From JBFJVZ01 sp041623895 (GTDB lineage Bacteria > Planctomycetota > Planctomycetia > Pirellulales > Pirellulaceae), in contig JBFJVZ010000200.1 of NCBI GenBank assembly GCA_041623895.1, forward strand, positions 1-13,187: a stretch of 13,187 nucleotides of DNA, written 5' to 3'. The translations under genes were made by a program, and so were the position numbers. Position 1 is the stretch's first letter, and the number at the start of each line of letters is the position of its first letter. Of the stretch, positions 1 to 6,095 are shown piece after piece. The notes under the pieces are model-generated. The model was not told the origin of the DNA and made no database searches. It saw only the letters and a list, made by a program, of their open reading frames with translations.

Positions 1-1
1 G

Positions 2-796
2 CGGCTCTTGATTCAGCGATTGGTCAAATCGAATCCATCGCGGGGATACATCCGCCGAGTCAGCAGGATCTTCAACAACAACGGCCAAGGTGTCCGCGGC
101 GATTTGAAAGCGGTTGTCAAAGCGATCTTGACCGACCCCGAACTGTTTCGCGGCACGCGCTTGGTGCGACGCCGCAGTCCCACCCGCGTGGATGTCCTTG
201 TCCGTGGGACCGAGTACAGCCGGCTTCGCGAACCCGTCATTCGCGTGACCTCGTTGATCCGCGCCTGCCGTCCAAAAACCAGCAACGCGAATGGTTACTT
301 CATGCTCAGCAGCTCCCCTCAGGCTGACTTGGAGCAAATGCCGTATCGAGCCCCCTCGGTCTTCAACTATTACCTGCCGGACTACCAGCCGCCGGGTTTG
401 ATCGGCTATGTGCCTTCGCGGCGTAATCCCTACGGAGCGATCTTTGCACCGGAATTCCAAATTCTCACCGCGGTCTCCGCCAATCGAATTGTCAATCGCT
501 TGAAATCTTGGTGCCGGCTTCGCTACGTGCAGTACGGCATGCGAGTCGGAGTCTGCCGCATCACCTTCGATTTAAACGAGGAACTCGAACTGGCAAAGGA
601 CTTGAACAATATGGACAAGATCCTGCGGCGGTTCGATCTGCTGCTGTGTGGCGGCACACTCAGCGAGGCAACCAAAGCAAGCCTGAAAGAGGCGATCACA
701 GCCTACACCGCCGGAATCGATAGCCGCTACCAGGGACGGCTCGAAGAAGCACTCCTGGGTGTCATTCTGTCGCCCGATTGTGCCATCGAGCAATAG
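2..796 (+). CDS. DUF1800 family protein, C-terminal part (5' end outside window)
   Basis: The frame is open to the left edge, so only the last ~264 residues are visible. The opening stretch (IQRLVKSNPS, then a NNNGQGVRGDLKAVVKAIL segment and DPELF) matches the conserved region of DUF1800 proteins. Further on are REPVIR, RAPSVFNYYLPDYQPPG and APEFQI, also typical of the family. The C-terminal part (RFDLLLCGGTLSE, then LLGVILSPD) fits the usual end of DUF1800. The biochemical role of the family is not established. Its members are large, often exported, and in planctomycetes and proteobacteria are usually encoded next to a DUF1501 protein, as here: the DUF1501 gene starts 53 nt downstream on the same strand. 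No frameshift is evident. The family call is firm; function is not assigned. Confidence 0.85.
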   Translation, partial: RLLIQRLVKSNPSRGYIRRVSRIFNNNGQGVRGDLKAVVKAILTDPELFRGTRLVRRRSPTRVDVLVRGTEYSRLREPVIRVTSLIRACRPKTSNANGYFMLSSSPQADLEQMPYRAPSVFNYYLPDYQPPGLIGYVPSRRNPYGAIFAPEFQILTAVSANRIVNRLKSWCRLRYVQYGMRVGVCRITFDLNEELELAKDLNNMDKILRRFDLLLCGGTLSEATKASLKEAITAYTAGIDSRYQGRLEEALLGVILSPDCAIEQ

Positions 797-837
797 CGTC
801 TTCTCCTCCACAACCACTCTCCGACCAAACGACTCAC

Positions 838-841
838 GGAG
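838..841 (+). promoter_or_regulatory. Shine-Dalgarno GGAG for the DUF1501 gene
   Basis: GGAG lies 8 nt before ATG 850. It favours this ATG over in-frame alternatives further upstream (the frame is open from 778, overlapping the DUF1800 gene). The protein read from 850 also has a correctly placed twin-arginine signal. Confidence 0.6.
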
Positions 842-849
842 ACCTAGTC

Positions 850-2391
850 ATGGCTAAGTCAAGTAAACCCGCCTTCTTCTCTTCTCGTCGCGAGATGCTC
901 AAGGCAGCTGCCGGCTGCTCACTGATGACGAACACGTCATTGCTGTCGACTTTTTTGACGCTGCAGGCAACCAAAGCTGTCGCCAGCAGCAATACGATCA
1001 ACGACTACAAGGCGATCGTCTGTCTGTTTCTGTTCGGCGGCAACGATTCCTACAACATGATGACGCCCTACGATGGCAGCGGCTCCGGTGACGCTTCCGA
1101 TCCGAATAATCCCAATATCAGCGGCGAGTACGGTGACTATTACCGGGTTCGCGGCGGCTATGACGACGGCATCCTGAACCCCGGCGGGCTGGCGCTGGAG
1201 CGATCCACTTTGACCCCCATCGCCGACCCGGTTTCCGGAAGAAATTTTGGACTTCATCCAGGCATGTCTGCTGACGCAGACCCGAACGCCAACCCCGATC
1301 CGGCCCTGCGAGGTGTCGCGGGTCTGTATAACGATGGCAAACTCGGGTTCGTTGCCAATGTTGGCTCGCTGATCGAACGAACGACGAAGACGACCTACCA
1401 GCAACGAGTCAATCTGCCACTCGGTTTGTTCTCGCATGCCGATTTGCAACGCCATTGGATGAGCGGTGTGCCGCAGTCGCGAAATCAGCTCACCGGTTGG
1501 GGTGGCCGGATCGCTGACTGTCTGCAAAGCACCAACTCCGAGCCGACCGTGTCGATGAACATCTCGATCGGCGGCGTCAACCTCTTCCAGGCCGGTGCCA
1601 ACGTGACCCCGTACGCCATCGGCAGCAATGGAGCCACGGTCGTTTCCAACTACTTCCCCGATTACGATGCGACGGGCAATTATCAAAACAAGATTTTCTC
1701 TCGAGCCACCGATAATGTGCTCGGTCAAACCTACAATGATCTGCTGGAGGCTTCCTTCGCCGCCACACATCGCAATTCAATTGATGCTGCGATCGCCTTC
1801 AACGACGGCATCAGTGGTGTCAACATCAACACGACTTTTGCCGACGAAGGTTTGAGTAATCGATTCAAAACGATTGCCAAAGTGATCGGCGCCGCGGGCG
1901 GTCCAACACCCACGTTGGCCCAGAAGCGTCAAGTCTTTTTCATTTCCGAAGGCGGCTGGGACAATCACGGTGACGTGCTGCCCGCCCAGCAGAACAAATT
2001 GCCCGTGGTTTCCCGTGCCCTGACGTCGTTCTATGCCGCGATGGAAGAATTGGGCCTGCAAGACAGTGTCGTCACGTTCACCGCATCCGACTTTGCACGT
2101 ACGCTGGGTTCCAACGGTCAAGGATCGGACCACGCCTGGGGCGGCAATCAAATCGTGATGGGTGGCCAGGTCGCCGGCGGCAAAGTATTCGGTGAATACC
2201 CGTTGTCGCTCGCCGCGGGCAATGATCTCGACTTGGGACGCGGCCGCCTGATTCCCAAGATCTCGGTCGACGAATTCGCAGCTGACCTCGCACTCTGGTT
2301 CGGGCTCAGCAACAGCGATCTCGATCTCGTGCTGCCCAACATCCGTACCTTCTACGATGGCACCGGCTCGCCGCTGGGAATCATGGCGTAA
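850..2391 (+). CDS. DUF1501 family protein, Tat-exported
   Basis: This is a complete 513-residue protein. The N-terminus carries SRREMLK with the arginine pair at residues 13-14, a hydrophobic stretch at about 17-45 and a likely cleavage site near AVA (43-45). This is a twin-arginine signal, so export in folded form is expected. Family motifs follow in order: FLFGGNDSYN (60-69), GLHPGM (134-139), HADLQRHW, GWGGRIAD, SEGGWDNHGD (366-375), and ASDFARTLGSNG then GSDHAWGG (412-432). These are hallmarks of DUF1501, a family placed near the alkaline-phosphatase/sulfatase-like fold; the conserved Asp and His residues could bind metal, but no activity is established. It follows the DUF1800 gene by 53 nt, probably in one transcript. 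By analogy the pair may act together at the cell surface, which is inference. The start at 850 has an SD; longer in-frame starts would bury the Tat signal. Confidence 0.9.
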   Translation: MAKSSKPAFFSSRREMLKAAAGCSLMTNTSLLSTFLTLQATKAVASSNTINDYKAIVCLFLFGGNDSYNMMTPYDGSGSGDASDPNNPNISGEYGDYYRVRGGYDDGILNPGGLALERSTLTPIADPVSGRNFGLHPGMSADADPNANPDPALRGVAGLYNDGKLGFVANVGSLIERTTKTTYQQRVNLPLGLFSHADLQRHWMSGVPQSRNQLTGWGGRIADCLQSTNSEPTVSMNISIGGVNLFQAGANVTPYAIGSNGATVVSNYFPDYDATGNYQNKIFSRATDNVLGQTYNDLLEASFAATHRNSIDAAIAFNDGISGVNINTTFADEGLSNRFKTIAKVIGAAGGPTPTLAQKRQVFFISEGGWDNHGDVLPAQQNKLPVVSRALTSFYAAMEELGLQDSVVTFTASDFARTLGSNGQGSDHAWGGNQIVMGGQVAGGKVFGEYPLSLAAGNDLDLGRGRLIPKISVDEFAADLALWFGLSNSDLDLVLPNIRTFYDGTGSPLGIMA

Positions 2392-2403
2392 TCAACGGCT
2401 CGC

Positions 2404-2451
2404 CGAATTCTCCGAATTCGATCCAGTGTCGTCGAATTCTCCGAATTCGAT
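2404..2451. repeat. Two direct copies of a 19-nt GAATTC hairpin repeat
   Basis: The sequence cgaattctccgaattcgat occurs identically at 2404-2422 and 2433-2451, spaced 29 nt start to start. Each copy holds a 7-bp perfect inverted repeat (cgaattc / gaattcg) with a 3-nt loop (tcc). The first copy is preceded by cgc, as is the related hairpin at 3823-3844, so these look like members of one dispersed family. They lie 12 nt after the DUF1501 stop. There is no U-run after the hairpins, so a classical intrinsic terminator is not supported. A role in transcript 3'-end protection or a mobile-repeat origin is possible. Confidence 0.7.
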
Positions 2452-2569
2452 ATCATGCTGCACACTCCAGCGCGCCGCTGCCAGCGATACAACCCACGCG
2501 TCAGCGAGTGATTCTGAGCTACTGTCCGTTTCCACTGTGAACGATTCTCCCTGATCCGCTTCCGCTCCC

Positions 2570-2842
2570 ATGCAAGACCAAGTCCCTTGCCCTCATTGTG
2601 GCGCCGACATCGCAGCCGACGCGCATTTCTGTCGGCACTGCGGCAGCAGTGATGCCGACGGCTGGAAAGAAGACTGGGAGAACGAAGACGAAGACGACTT
2701 CGACTACCAACAATTCGTGCAAGACAATTTTTCAGCACAAGTCACCAACACGGCGACCCCGGTAATCTGGCGACTCACCGCGGTCGTTCTGTTGGTGGCG
2801 TCCGCAATGATTCTCTATAAAATCGCAGCCGGACTCTTTTAA
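2570..2842 (+). CDS. small zinc-ribbon, single-pass membrane protein
   Basis: A 90-residue protein with three clear parts. An N-terminal zinc ribbon has CPHC at residues 7-10 and CRHC at 21-24, giving four metal-ligand cysteines in the double CxxCG arrangement of the zinc-ribbon_2 type. A strongly acidic linker rich in Asp, Glu and Trp spans about 29-46. One hydrophobic segment (about 66-88) sits at the C-terminal end, so the ribbon is probably cytoplasmic and tail-anchored. Such small proteins are common in planctomycetes and have no defined function. The gene is 178 nt after the DUF1501 gene and 39 nt before birA. No Shine-Dalgarno is visible before ATG 2570; the upstream bases are CT-rich. 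The intact cysteine pattern makes it a credible gene rather than a chance ORF. Confidence 0.75.
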   Translation: MQDQVPCPHCGADIAADAHFCRHCGSSDADGWKEDWENEDEDDFDYQQFVQDNFSAQVTNTATPVIWRLTAVVLLVASAMILYKIAAGLF

Positions 2843-2844
2843 GC

Positions 2845-2880
2845 CTTCAAACTTCCCACTTCAAACTTCCCACTTCAAAC
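2845..2880 (+). repeat. 14-nt tandem repeat, about 2.6 copies, upstream of birA
   Basis: The unit cttcaaacttccca occurs at 2845-2858 and 2859-2872, followed by a partial copy cttcaaac at 2873-2880. It fills nearly all the space between the zinc-ribbon stop and the birA ATG (2882). It contains no G on the + strand, so birA has no Shine-Dalgarno. Copy-number change would alter the leader length. Confidence 0.85.
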
Positions 2881-2881
2881 A

Positions 2882-3748
2882 ATGCTCACCACCCAGGGCG
2901 AGGTTGACCGCAGCGGCCGCGGCTACATTGAACGTCTGATCGCCGATCGCGTCTGCCGATCGGCCGTGCATGTTCAATCGAGCGAGTCGACGAATGCCCT
3001 GGCACTTCGCGATGGCCAATCCGGAATCGCCCACGAATTGCTCCCGCGATTGTACGTGGCCGACCAGCAGACGTCGGGCCGCGGTCGTCACGGTCGGCGT
3101 TGGCATAGCAGCGATCACACGATCACACTCTCGCTGGTGATCGCCAGCCCACGACCCACGACCCTCTTGCCGATCGCGGCCGGTGTTGGTGTCGCGCGAA
3201 GCGTCGAGCATAGCTATGCGCCGCTGCGCGCCTGGTTGAAGTGGCCCAACGACGTCTACATCGACCAAGGCAAAGTAGCCGGGATACTGATTGAAACGAA
3301 CCACAGTCATCCTGATCGTGTCGTGGTCGGAGTCGGCATCAACGTGGGCGGTGTCCCCGACATCAGCCACTCCACTACCTCCGATCATCAGTCGCGGCCG
3401 GCGGAACCAAGATCCATTGCCGGCGTGATAGGTCGACCGCTACCGCGTTACGAGATGCTTCCTTCGCTGGTCACGCATTTGGTCAGCAGCATCAACGACC
3501 TAGCGGGGGCAGCATCCAGCTTGCTATCGGACTTTCGCGCTCGCTGCCTGCTCACCGACCAGCCGATCAGCTTTGCCGGGTCAACGGGTCCACAAACGGG
3601 CAGGTGTCTTGGAATCAACGACGAAGGCGAGTTAGCGGTCCGGGTCGGTTCCACGATCCAGCATTGCCGCAGCGGCGAGGCCCACTGTGTCCGCTTTGCG
3701 AGTCCTTCCCAAGCGACCCCGCATGGAGCTGCTAAGAGATCTCCTTGA
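2882..3748 (+). CDS. birA: biotin--[acetyl-CoA carboxylase] ligase, monofunctional
   Basis: This 288-residue enzyme makes biotinyl-5'-AMP from biotin and ATP and transfers biotin to the carrier lysine of acetyl-CoA carboxylase (BCCP) in the cytoplasm. The visible signature motifs are SSESTN (33-38), QTSGRGRHGRRW (63-74, the GRGRxG biotinyl-AMP loop), KWPNDVY (120-126), KVAGILIE (131-138, whose first lysine matches the biotin-contacting lysine of E. coli BirA) and VVGVGINV (148-155). A small C-terminal domain follows (about 235-275, FRARCLL to VRF). It lacks the N-terminal winged helix of E. coli BirA, so it should be a class I ligase that does not repress biotin genes. The catalytic domain starts near residue 15, as expected for this class. 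The start ATG is directly after a 14-nt tandem repeat and has no Shine-Dalgarno. The last ~20 residues (serine, proline and alanine rich) run beyond the conserved domain. Confidence 0.92.
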   Translation: MLTTQGEVDRSGRGYIERLIADRVCRSAVHVQSSESTNALALRDGQSGIAHELLPRLYVADQQTSGRGRHGRRWHSSDHTITLSLVIASPRPTTLLPIAAGVGVARSVEHSYAPLRAWLKWPNDVYIDQGKVAGILIETNHSHPDRVVVGVGINVGGVPDISHSTTSDHQSRPAEPRSIAGVIGRPLPRYEMLPSLVTHLVSSINDLAGAASSLLSDFRARCLLTDQPISFAGSTGPQTGRCLGINDEGELAVRVGSTIQHCRSGEAHCVRFASPSQATPHGAAKRSP

Positions 3749-3788
3749 GGTCGCGGATTCTCCTGATCAGCGCATCTTTGTTTTTCGC

Positions 3789-3847
3789 GTAGCCGATGTC
3801 GTCAGACCTCGGTCTGCAAGACGCCGAATTCTGGCGAATTCGGCTAC
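3789..3847. repeat. nested palindromic intergenic element
   Basis: A 59-nt element is bounded by an 8-bp inverted repeat, gtagccga at 3789-3796 and tcggctac at 3840-3847. Inside are two perfect hairpins: cagacc/ggtctg at 3803-3816, and gccgaattc/gaattcggc at 3823-3844 with loop tggc (9-bp stem). The outer right arm shares bases 3840-3844 with the second hairpin, so the two folds are mutually exclusive. It lies 40 nt past the birA stop and 71 nt past the convergent PEP-CTERM gene's stop. The GAATTC core relates it to the repeats at 2404-2451. It could act as a bidirectional transcript end or be a REP/MITE-like mobile repeat. No long T-run is next to it. Confidence 0.7.
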
Positions 3848-3918
3848 CAAGCAGTGGCTACGTGAATCCTGAAAATGCTCTAGCGGACGGCGATTCGAGG
3901 CCATGCCTCTCATCAGTC

Positions 3919-4662
3919 TCAGGCTGTCGGCGATTTTGCACAGCGATCTTTACGCCGCCGCCTGGCACCGACCAAACCAATCCCCACAACGCAGATCCAA
4001 GCCGCAAGCGACGTTGGTTCTGGTACCTCACCATTCCCATTCACGCCATTCACGGTGATTTTTTCACTAATCGCATACAGCGGGCGTGTGTTTCCGGTGG
4101 GAGAAGTACTGGTGAATACCCATCCCTGATTCAGTGAAACACTGGTCGAACCGGCCGCTACCTGAACAGCTGCGCCCAATTCGGAGCCTGGATTTCCCGT
4201 ACCATTGCCTATCGTACCTGTCCACGGAGCGGACGCAGGAAATGGAAAGTCAGCGGCGGTGTTCCCGAATTGGTCCAGGCTCAGTGGGTTGTCGATGGTG
4301 TTATCCCAAAGATCAGCCTCATCGTCTGCAATCTTCGTCGTGAAGTCCACCAAATAAACCGGCCCCGAGACCGCGATGTGGTCAATCGCGTCAACCGTGG
4401 CTGTCGAGCCAATCACCTTCCAGTTGAGTCCCAAGGGGGCCGTGATCGATCCACTCCTATTGGCCTCGTTTTGAACAAAAGCATCATAAGTAGCGATGCT
4501 GGTGCTGTTTGCGTTGGTGAGGAAACCTTGCGTGACGAATGCCAAGTGGTACATATCCCCGGTGCTCAGCCCCGCTGGCGTCATGAGCACGCCCGCCTTT
4601 GCTGAACTGACCGAGACCGTGATGAAGGCGGCAAGAACAAGCAGAATTCGTTTGGCAGTCAT
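3919..4662 (-). CDS. PEP-CTERM sorting domain surface protein
   Basis: A 247-residue secreted protein. A signal peptide covers about residues 1-23 (MTAKRILLV, hydrophobic core, SSAKAG cleavage region). The body has GDMYHLAFVTQG, YDAFVQNEANR, a WKVIGST segment and a DLWDNTI segment, a pattern I associate with a recurrent family of planctomycete PEP-CTERM proteins of unknown function. The C-terminus has the complete sorting signal: VPEP (213-216), a short hydrophobic helix (about 218-233) and an arginine cluster (234-237). An unusual 10-residue tail follows. Exosortases are believed to cleave at or near PEP and release or anchor the protein at the surface. It is divergent from the exosortase gene at 5086, the probable processing enzyme. 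ATG 4662 is chosen over ATG 4704 because a G-run (complement of 4670-4675) sits 7 nt before it and the signal peptide begins there. The extra 14 residues from 4704 are not signal-like. Confidence 0.88.
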   Translation of the reverse strand: MTAKRILLVLAAFITVSVSSAKAGVLMTPAGLSTGDMYHLAFVTQGFLTNANSTSIATYDAFVQNEANRSGSITAPLGLNWKVIGSTATVDAIDHIAVSGPVYLVDFTTKIADDEADLWDNTIDNPLSLDQFGNTAADFPFPASAPWTGTIGNGTGNPGSELGAAVQVAAGSTSVSLNQGWVFTSTSPTGNTRPLYAISEKITVNGVNGNGEVPEPTSLAAWICVVGIGLVGARRRRKDRCAKSPTA

Positions 4663-4757
4663 TTCTAATCCCCCCGTGTTAATCAATCCCCGTTGTGTTG
4701 ACATACTCGGCCAAGAGCCTAGAGACTGGGCGTCGCAGATTCAAGCTTCTAATTCGG

Positions 4758-4781
4758 TGAACAAATGAAAACTGTTCATTT
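4758..4781. promoter_or_regulatory. overlapping dyads upstream of the PEP-CTERM gene
   Basis: Two inverted repeats overlap: tgaaca (4758-4763) with tgttca (4773-4778), and aaatgaa (4763-4769) with ttcattt (4775-4781). They are in AT-rich DNA about 100 nt upstream of the PEP-CTERM start. This is the sort of position and symmetry a dimeric regulator would use, but no specific regulator is implied. Confidence 0.3.
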
Positions 4782-4792
4782 ACACACTACAA

Positions 4793-4822
4793 CAGGGAGG
4801 AAAAAAATTTTTTTCATCCCTG
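4793..4822. promoter_or_regulatory. 30-bp near-perfect palindrome with A7T7 centre
   Basis: Reading outward from the 4807/4808 centre, A7 pairs with T7, then flanking bases pair out to C4793 and G4822. Fourteen of 15 positions pair; the only mismatch is G4799 with A4816. The lack of a loop and of a terminal U-run argues against an intrinsic terminator. A two-fold protein-binding site or bent DNA between divergent promoters is more likely. Confidence 0.5.
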
Positions 4823-4957
4823 ACACCCGGGTGGTTCGCCCATTGGCGGGATCACCGCTGAACACGCCAACTTCGATCGATGGGACGACAGGATCTGACA
4901 GTTGGTGAAGCTCTTGTTCTATTCTGCACAAACTGCCTCCCTTATTTCGCTCAATGC

Positions 4958-4986
4958 TTGACACTTGCCACTAGCGGGAATAGCGT
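4958..4986 (+). promoter_or_regulatory. candidate sigma-70-type promoter for the exosortase operon
   Basis: A perfect TTGACA -35 at 4958-4963 is followed after 17 nt by TAGCGT at 4981-4986. The latter matches TATAAT at three positions, including the important T1, A2 and T6. Transcription would start near 4993, leaving a leader of roughly 90 nt before the TTG start at 5086. No extended -10 is seen. The call rests on motif match only. Confidence 0.35.
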
Positions 4987-5002
4987 TGAGAGCTTCGAGG
5001 CA

Positions 5003-5017
5003 GGGCCCCCAGGGCCC
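5003..5017 (+). other. GC-rich leader hairpin
   Basis: gggccc (5003-5008) and gggccc (5012-5017) can pair into a 6-bp all-GC stem with loop cca. It lies in the predicted leader of the exosortase operon. No U-run follows, so it is not an obvious attenuator terminator. Confidence 0.3.
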
Positions 5018-5085
5018 GGTGGCAGTAAAGCACGGATGTTGGGCAATGAGAGCGCATTCACCTACCGAAAATTCGGGGGCCAATT

Positions 5086-6087
5086 TTGGCGAAATCCAGA
5101 TCGAAGAAACGAAAACGACGAGAAAGACCCCAGCATCCTTCGTTAAAATCAAACCCCCGATCATCGAGTGCTGAGGAGACGGTCCCGATTTCACCGGACA
5201 CGTTATCGGGATACCTGCCGGCGCTGGTTGCATTTGCGGCCGTCGTGACGTTTGCGTACTGGCCGACGTTCGTCTGGATGGAAGACGCGTGGCGGCACAC
5301 GCCTGACTACTCCCATGGATACCTCGTTCCATTTTTGGTTGGTCTTTTGTGCTGGCATCGCCGTGATACGTTCCCGGGGATTCAGCTTCGTGCTGATTGG
5401 ACGGGAGTCTGTTTGATTGCGCTGGCCATTGCGATGCGAGTTGCCAGCCGCTTCATCTATGCTGACTTTCTGGACGCTTGGTCCCTGTTGCCTTTGATCG
5501 CGGGTGTTGTTTGGTTGTTCTTCGGTCAGCGGGCCATGAAGTGGAGTCTCCCCGCGATTGGGTTTCTGTTCTTTATGATCCCGATGCCTTTCCAGGCCGA
5601 GACCCTGTTGAGTTGGAATTTGCAGGGTATTGCCACGCAGGTCAGCACCTCCATGTTACGGATCCTCGGCCAACCAGCTGTCTACGAAGGCCATGTCATT
5701 TGGGTCAATGACGAAAAGATTCTAGTTGAACAAGCATGTTCCGGGTTGCGAATCTTCATTGGCGTGGCGGCGTTGGCCTACTTTTGGGCAGCCATGATCA
5801 AGCGCAGCTGGGTTGACCGGTTGTTGTTGCTTGCGACTATCATCCCACTAGCTGTTCTTGTCAATGCAACTCGAATCACCAGCGTTGCCCTGTTTTATCA
5901 GATTTACAACGACGAACGTAGCCGCAATACGATCCACGACCTCTCAGGGTATGTGATGATCCCTGTCGCGTTCTTTCTCTTGTGGCTATTGAAAGTTTAT
6001 TGGGAGCAGCTGTACCGGCCAGTCGAGCAGTTGTCGGCAAGAGACTTACTCTCCGGTGGCAAGAAAACCACTCATTCGACCACTTAG
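5086..6087 (+). CDS. xrt: exosortase (EpsH-like, PEP-CTERM processing)
   Basis: This 333-residue multi-pass membrane protein is a cysteine protease/transpeptidase-like enzyme thought to recognise and cleave PEP-CTERM signals at the inner membrane. The catalytic residues are visible: Cys218 in EQACSGLRIF (215-224), Arg263 in NATRI (260-264) and His284 in HDLSGYVM (284-291). Other family marks are DYSHGYLVPF (74-83) and FLFFMIPMPF (160-169). A basic, disordered-looking N-terminus (SRSKKRKRRER) precedes the first helix. There is no EpsI/DUF3485 domain fused at the C-terminus. It may belong to the planctomycete exosortase U group, but I cannot confirm the subtype. The start is TTG 5086: the frame has a stop at 5047, no ATG or GTG comes before residue 65, and a G-run (5075-5079) sits 6 nt upstream. 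The kinase gene begins 8 nt after its stop, so co-transcription is very likely. Confidence 0.92.
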   Translation: MAKSRSKKRKRRERPQHPSLKSNPRSSSAEETVPISPDTLSGYLPALVAFAAVVTFAYWPTFVWMEDAWRHTPDYSHGYLVPFLVGLLCWHRRDTFPGIQLRADWTGVCLIALAIAMRVASRFIYADFLDAWSLLPLIAGVVWLFFGQRAMKWSLPAIGFLFFMIPMPFQAETLLSWNLQGIATQVSTSMLRILGQPAVYEGHVIWVNDEKILVEQACSGLRIFIGVAALAYFWAAMIKRSWVDRLLLLATIIPLAVLVNATRITSVALFYQIYNDERSRNTIHDLSGYVMIPVAFFLLWLLKVYWEQLYRPVEQLSARDLLSGGKKTTHSTT

Positions 6088-6095
6088 TTAACTTT

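Larger units (their letters stand above)
4663..5085. other. 423-nt divergent intergenic region
   Basis: This gap separates the start of the PEP-CTERM gene (minus) from that of the exosortase (plus), so it should hold both promoters. I see overlapping dyads at 4758-4781, a 30-bp near-palindrome at 4793-4822, a TTGACA promoter candidate at 4958-4986 facing the exosortase and a GC hairpin at 5003-5017. A second perfect TTGACA at 4698-4703 (+) has no good -10 partner. For the minus-strand gene I find no convincing promoter; a weak TTGTTC match lies in the dyad area. I see no credible small protein gene or known riboswitch. Confidence 0.7.

Noticed and set aside
937..1770. Long minus-strand open frame (277 codons) inside the DUF1501 gene
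   Set aside because: It is antisense to a gene with clear family motifs, and its product has no recognisable domain. GC-rich codon bias explains the open frame.
2404..2451. CRISPR-like direct repeats
   Set aside because: There are only two 19-nt copies with a 10-nt spacer, and each copy is itself a tight palindrome; not an array.
4270..4768. Plus-strand open frames across the PEP-CTERM gene and its upstream region
   Set aside because: The minus strand encodes a full signal peptide and PEP-CTERM signal. The plus frames have no domain and no ribosome site.
4793..4822. Reading the palindrome as an intrinsic terminator or as a Shine-Dalgarno (gggagg) for a small gene
   Set aside because: There is no loop or trailing U-run for a terminator, and no sensible open frame with a start codon at proper spacing follows the gggagg.
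4903..4918. Sigma-54-like TGG-N8-TTG spacing upstream of the exosortase
   Set aside because: Some PEP-CTERM systems use sigma-54, but the near-invariant GC of the -12 element is GT here and the -24 element lacks CA. The match is too weak.
5982..6095. Upstream GTG start extending the kinase by 38 residues into the exosortase gene
   Set aside because: It overlaps conserved exosortase coding sequence and adds residues unlike any Wzc N-terminus. ATG 6096 sits 8 nt after the exosortase stop.
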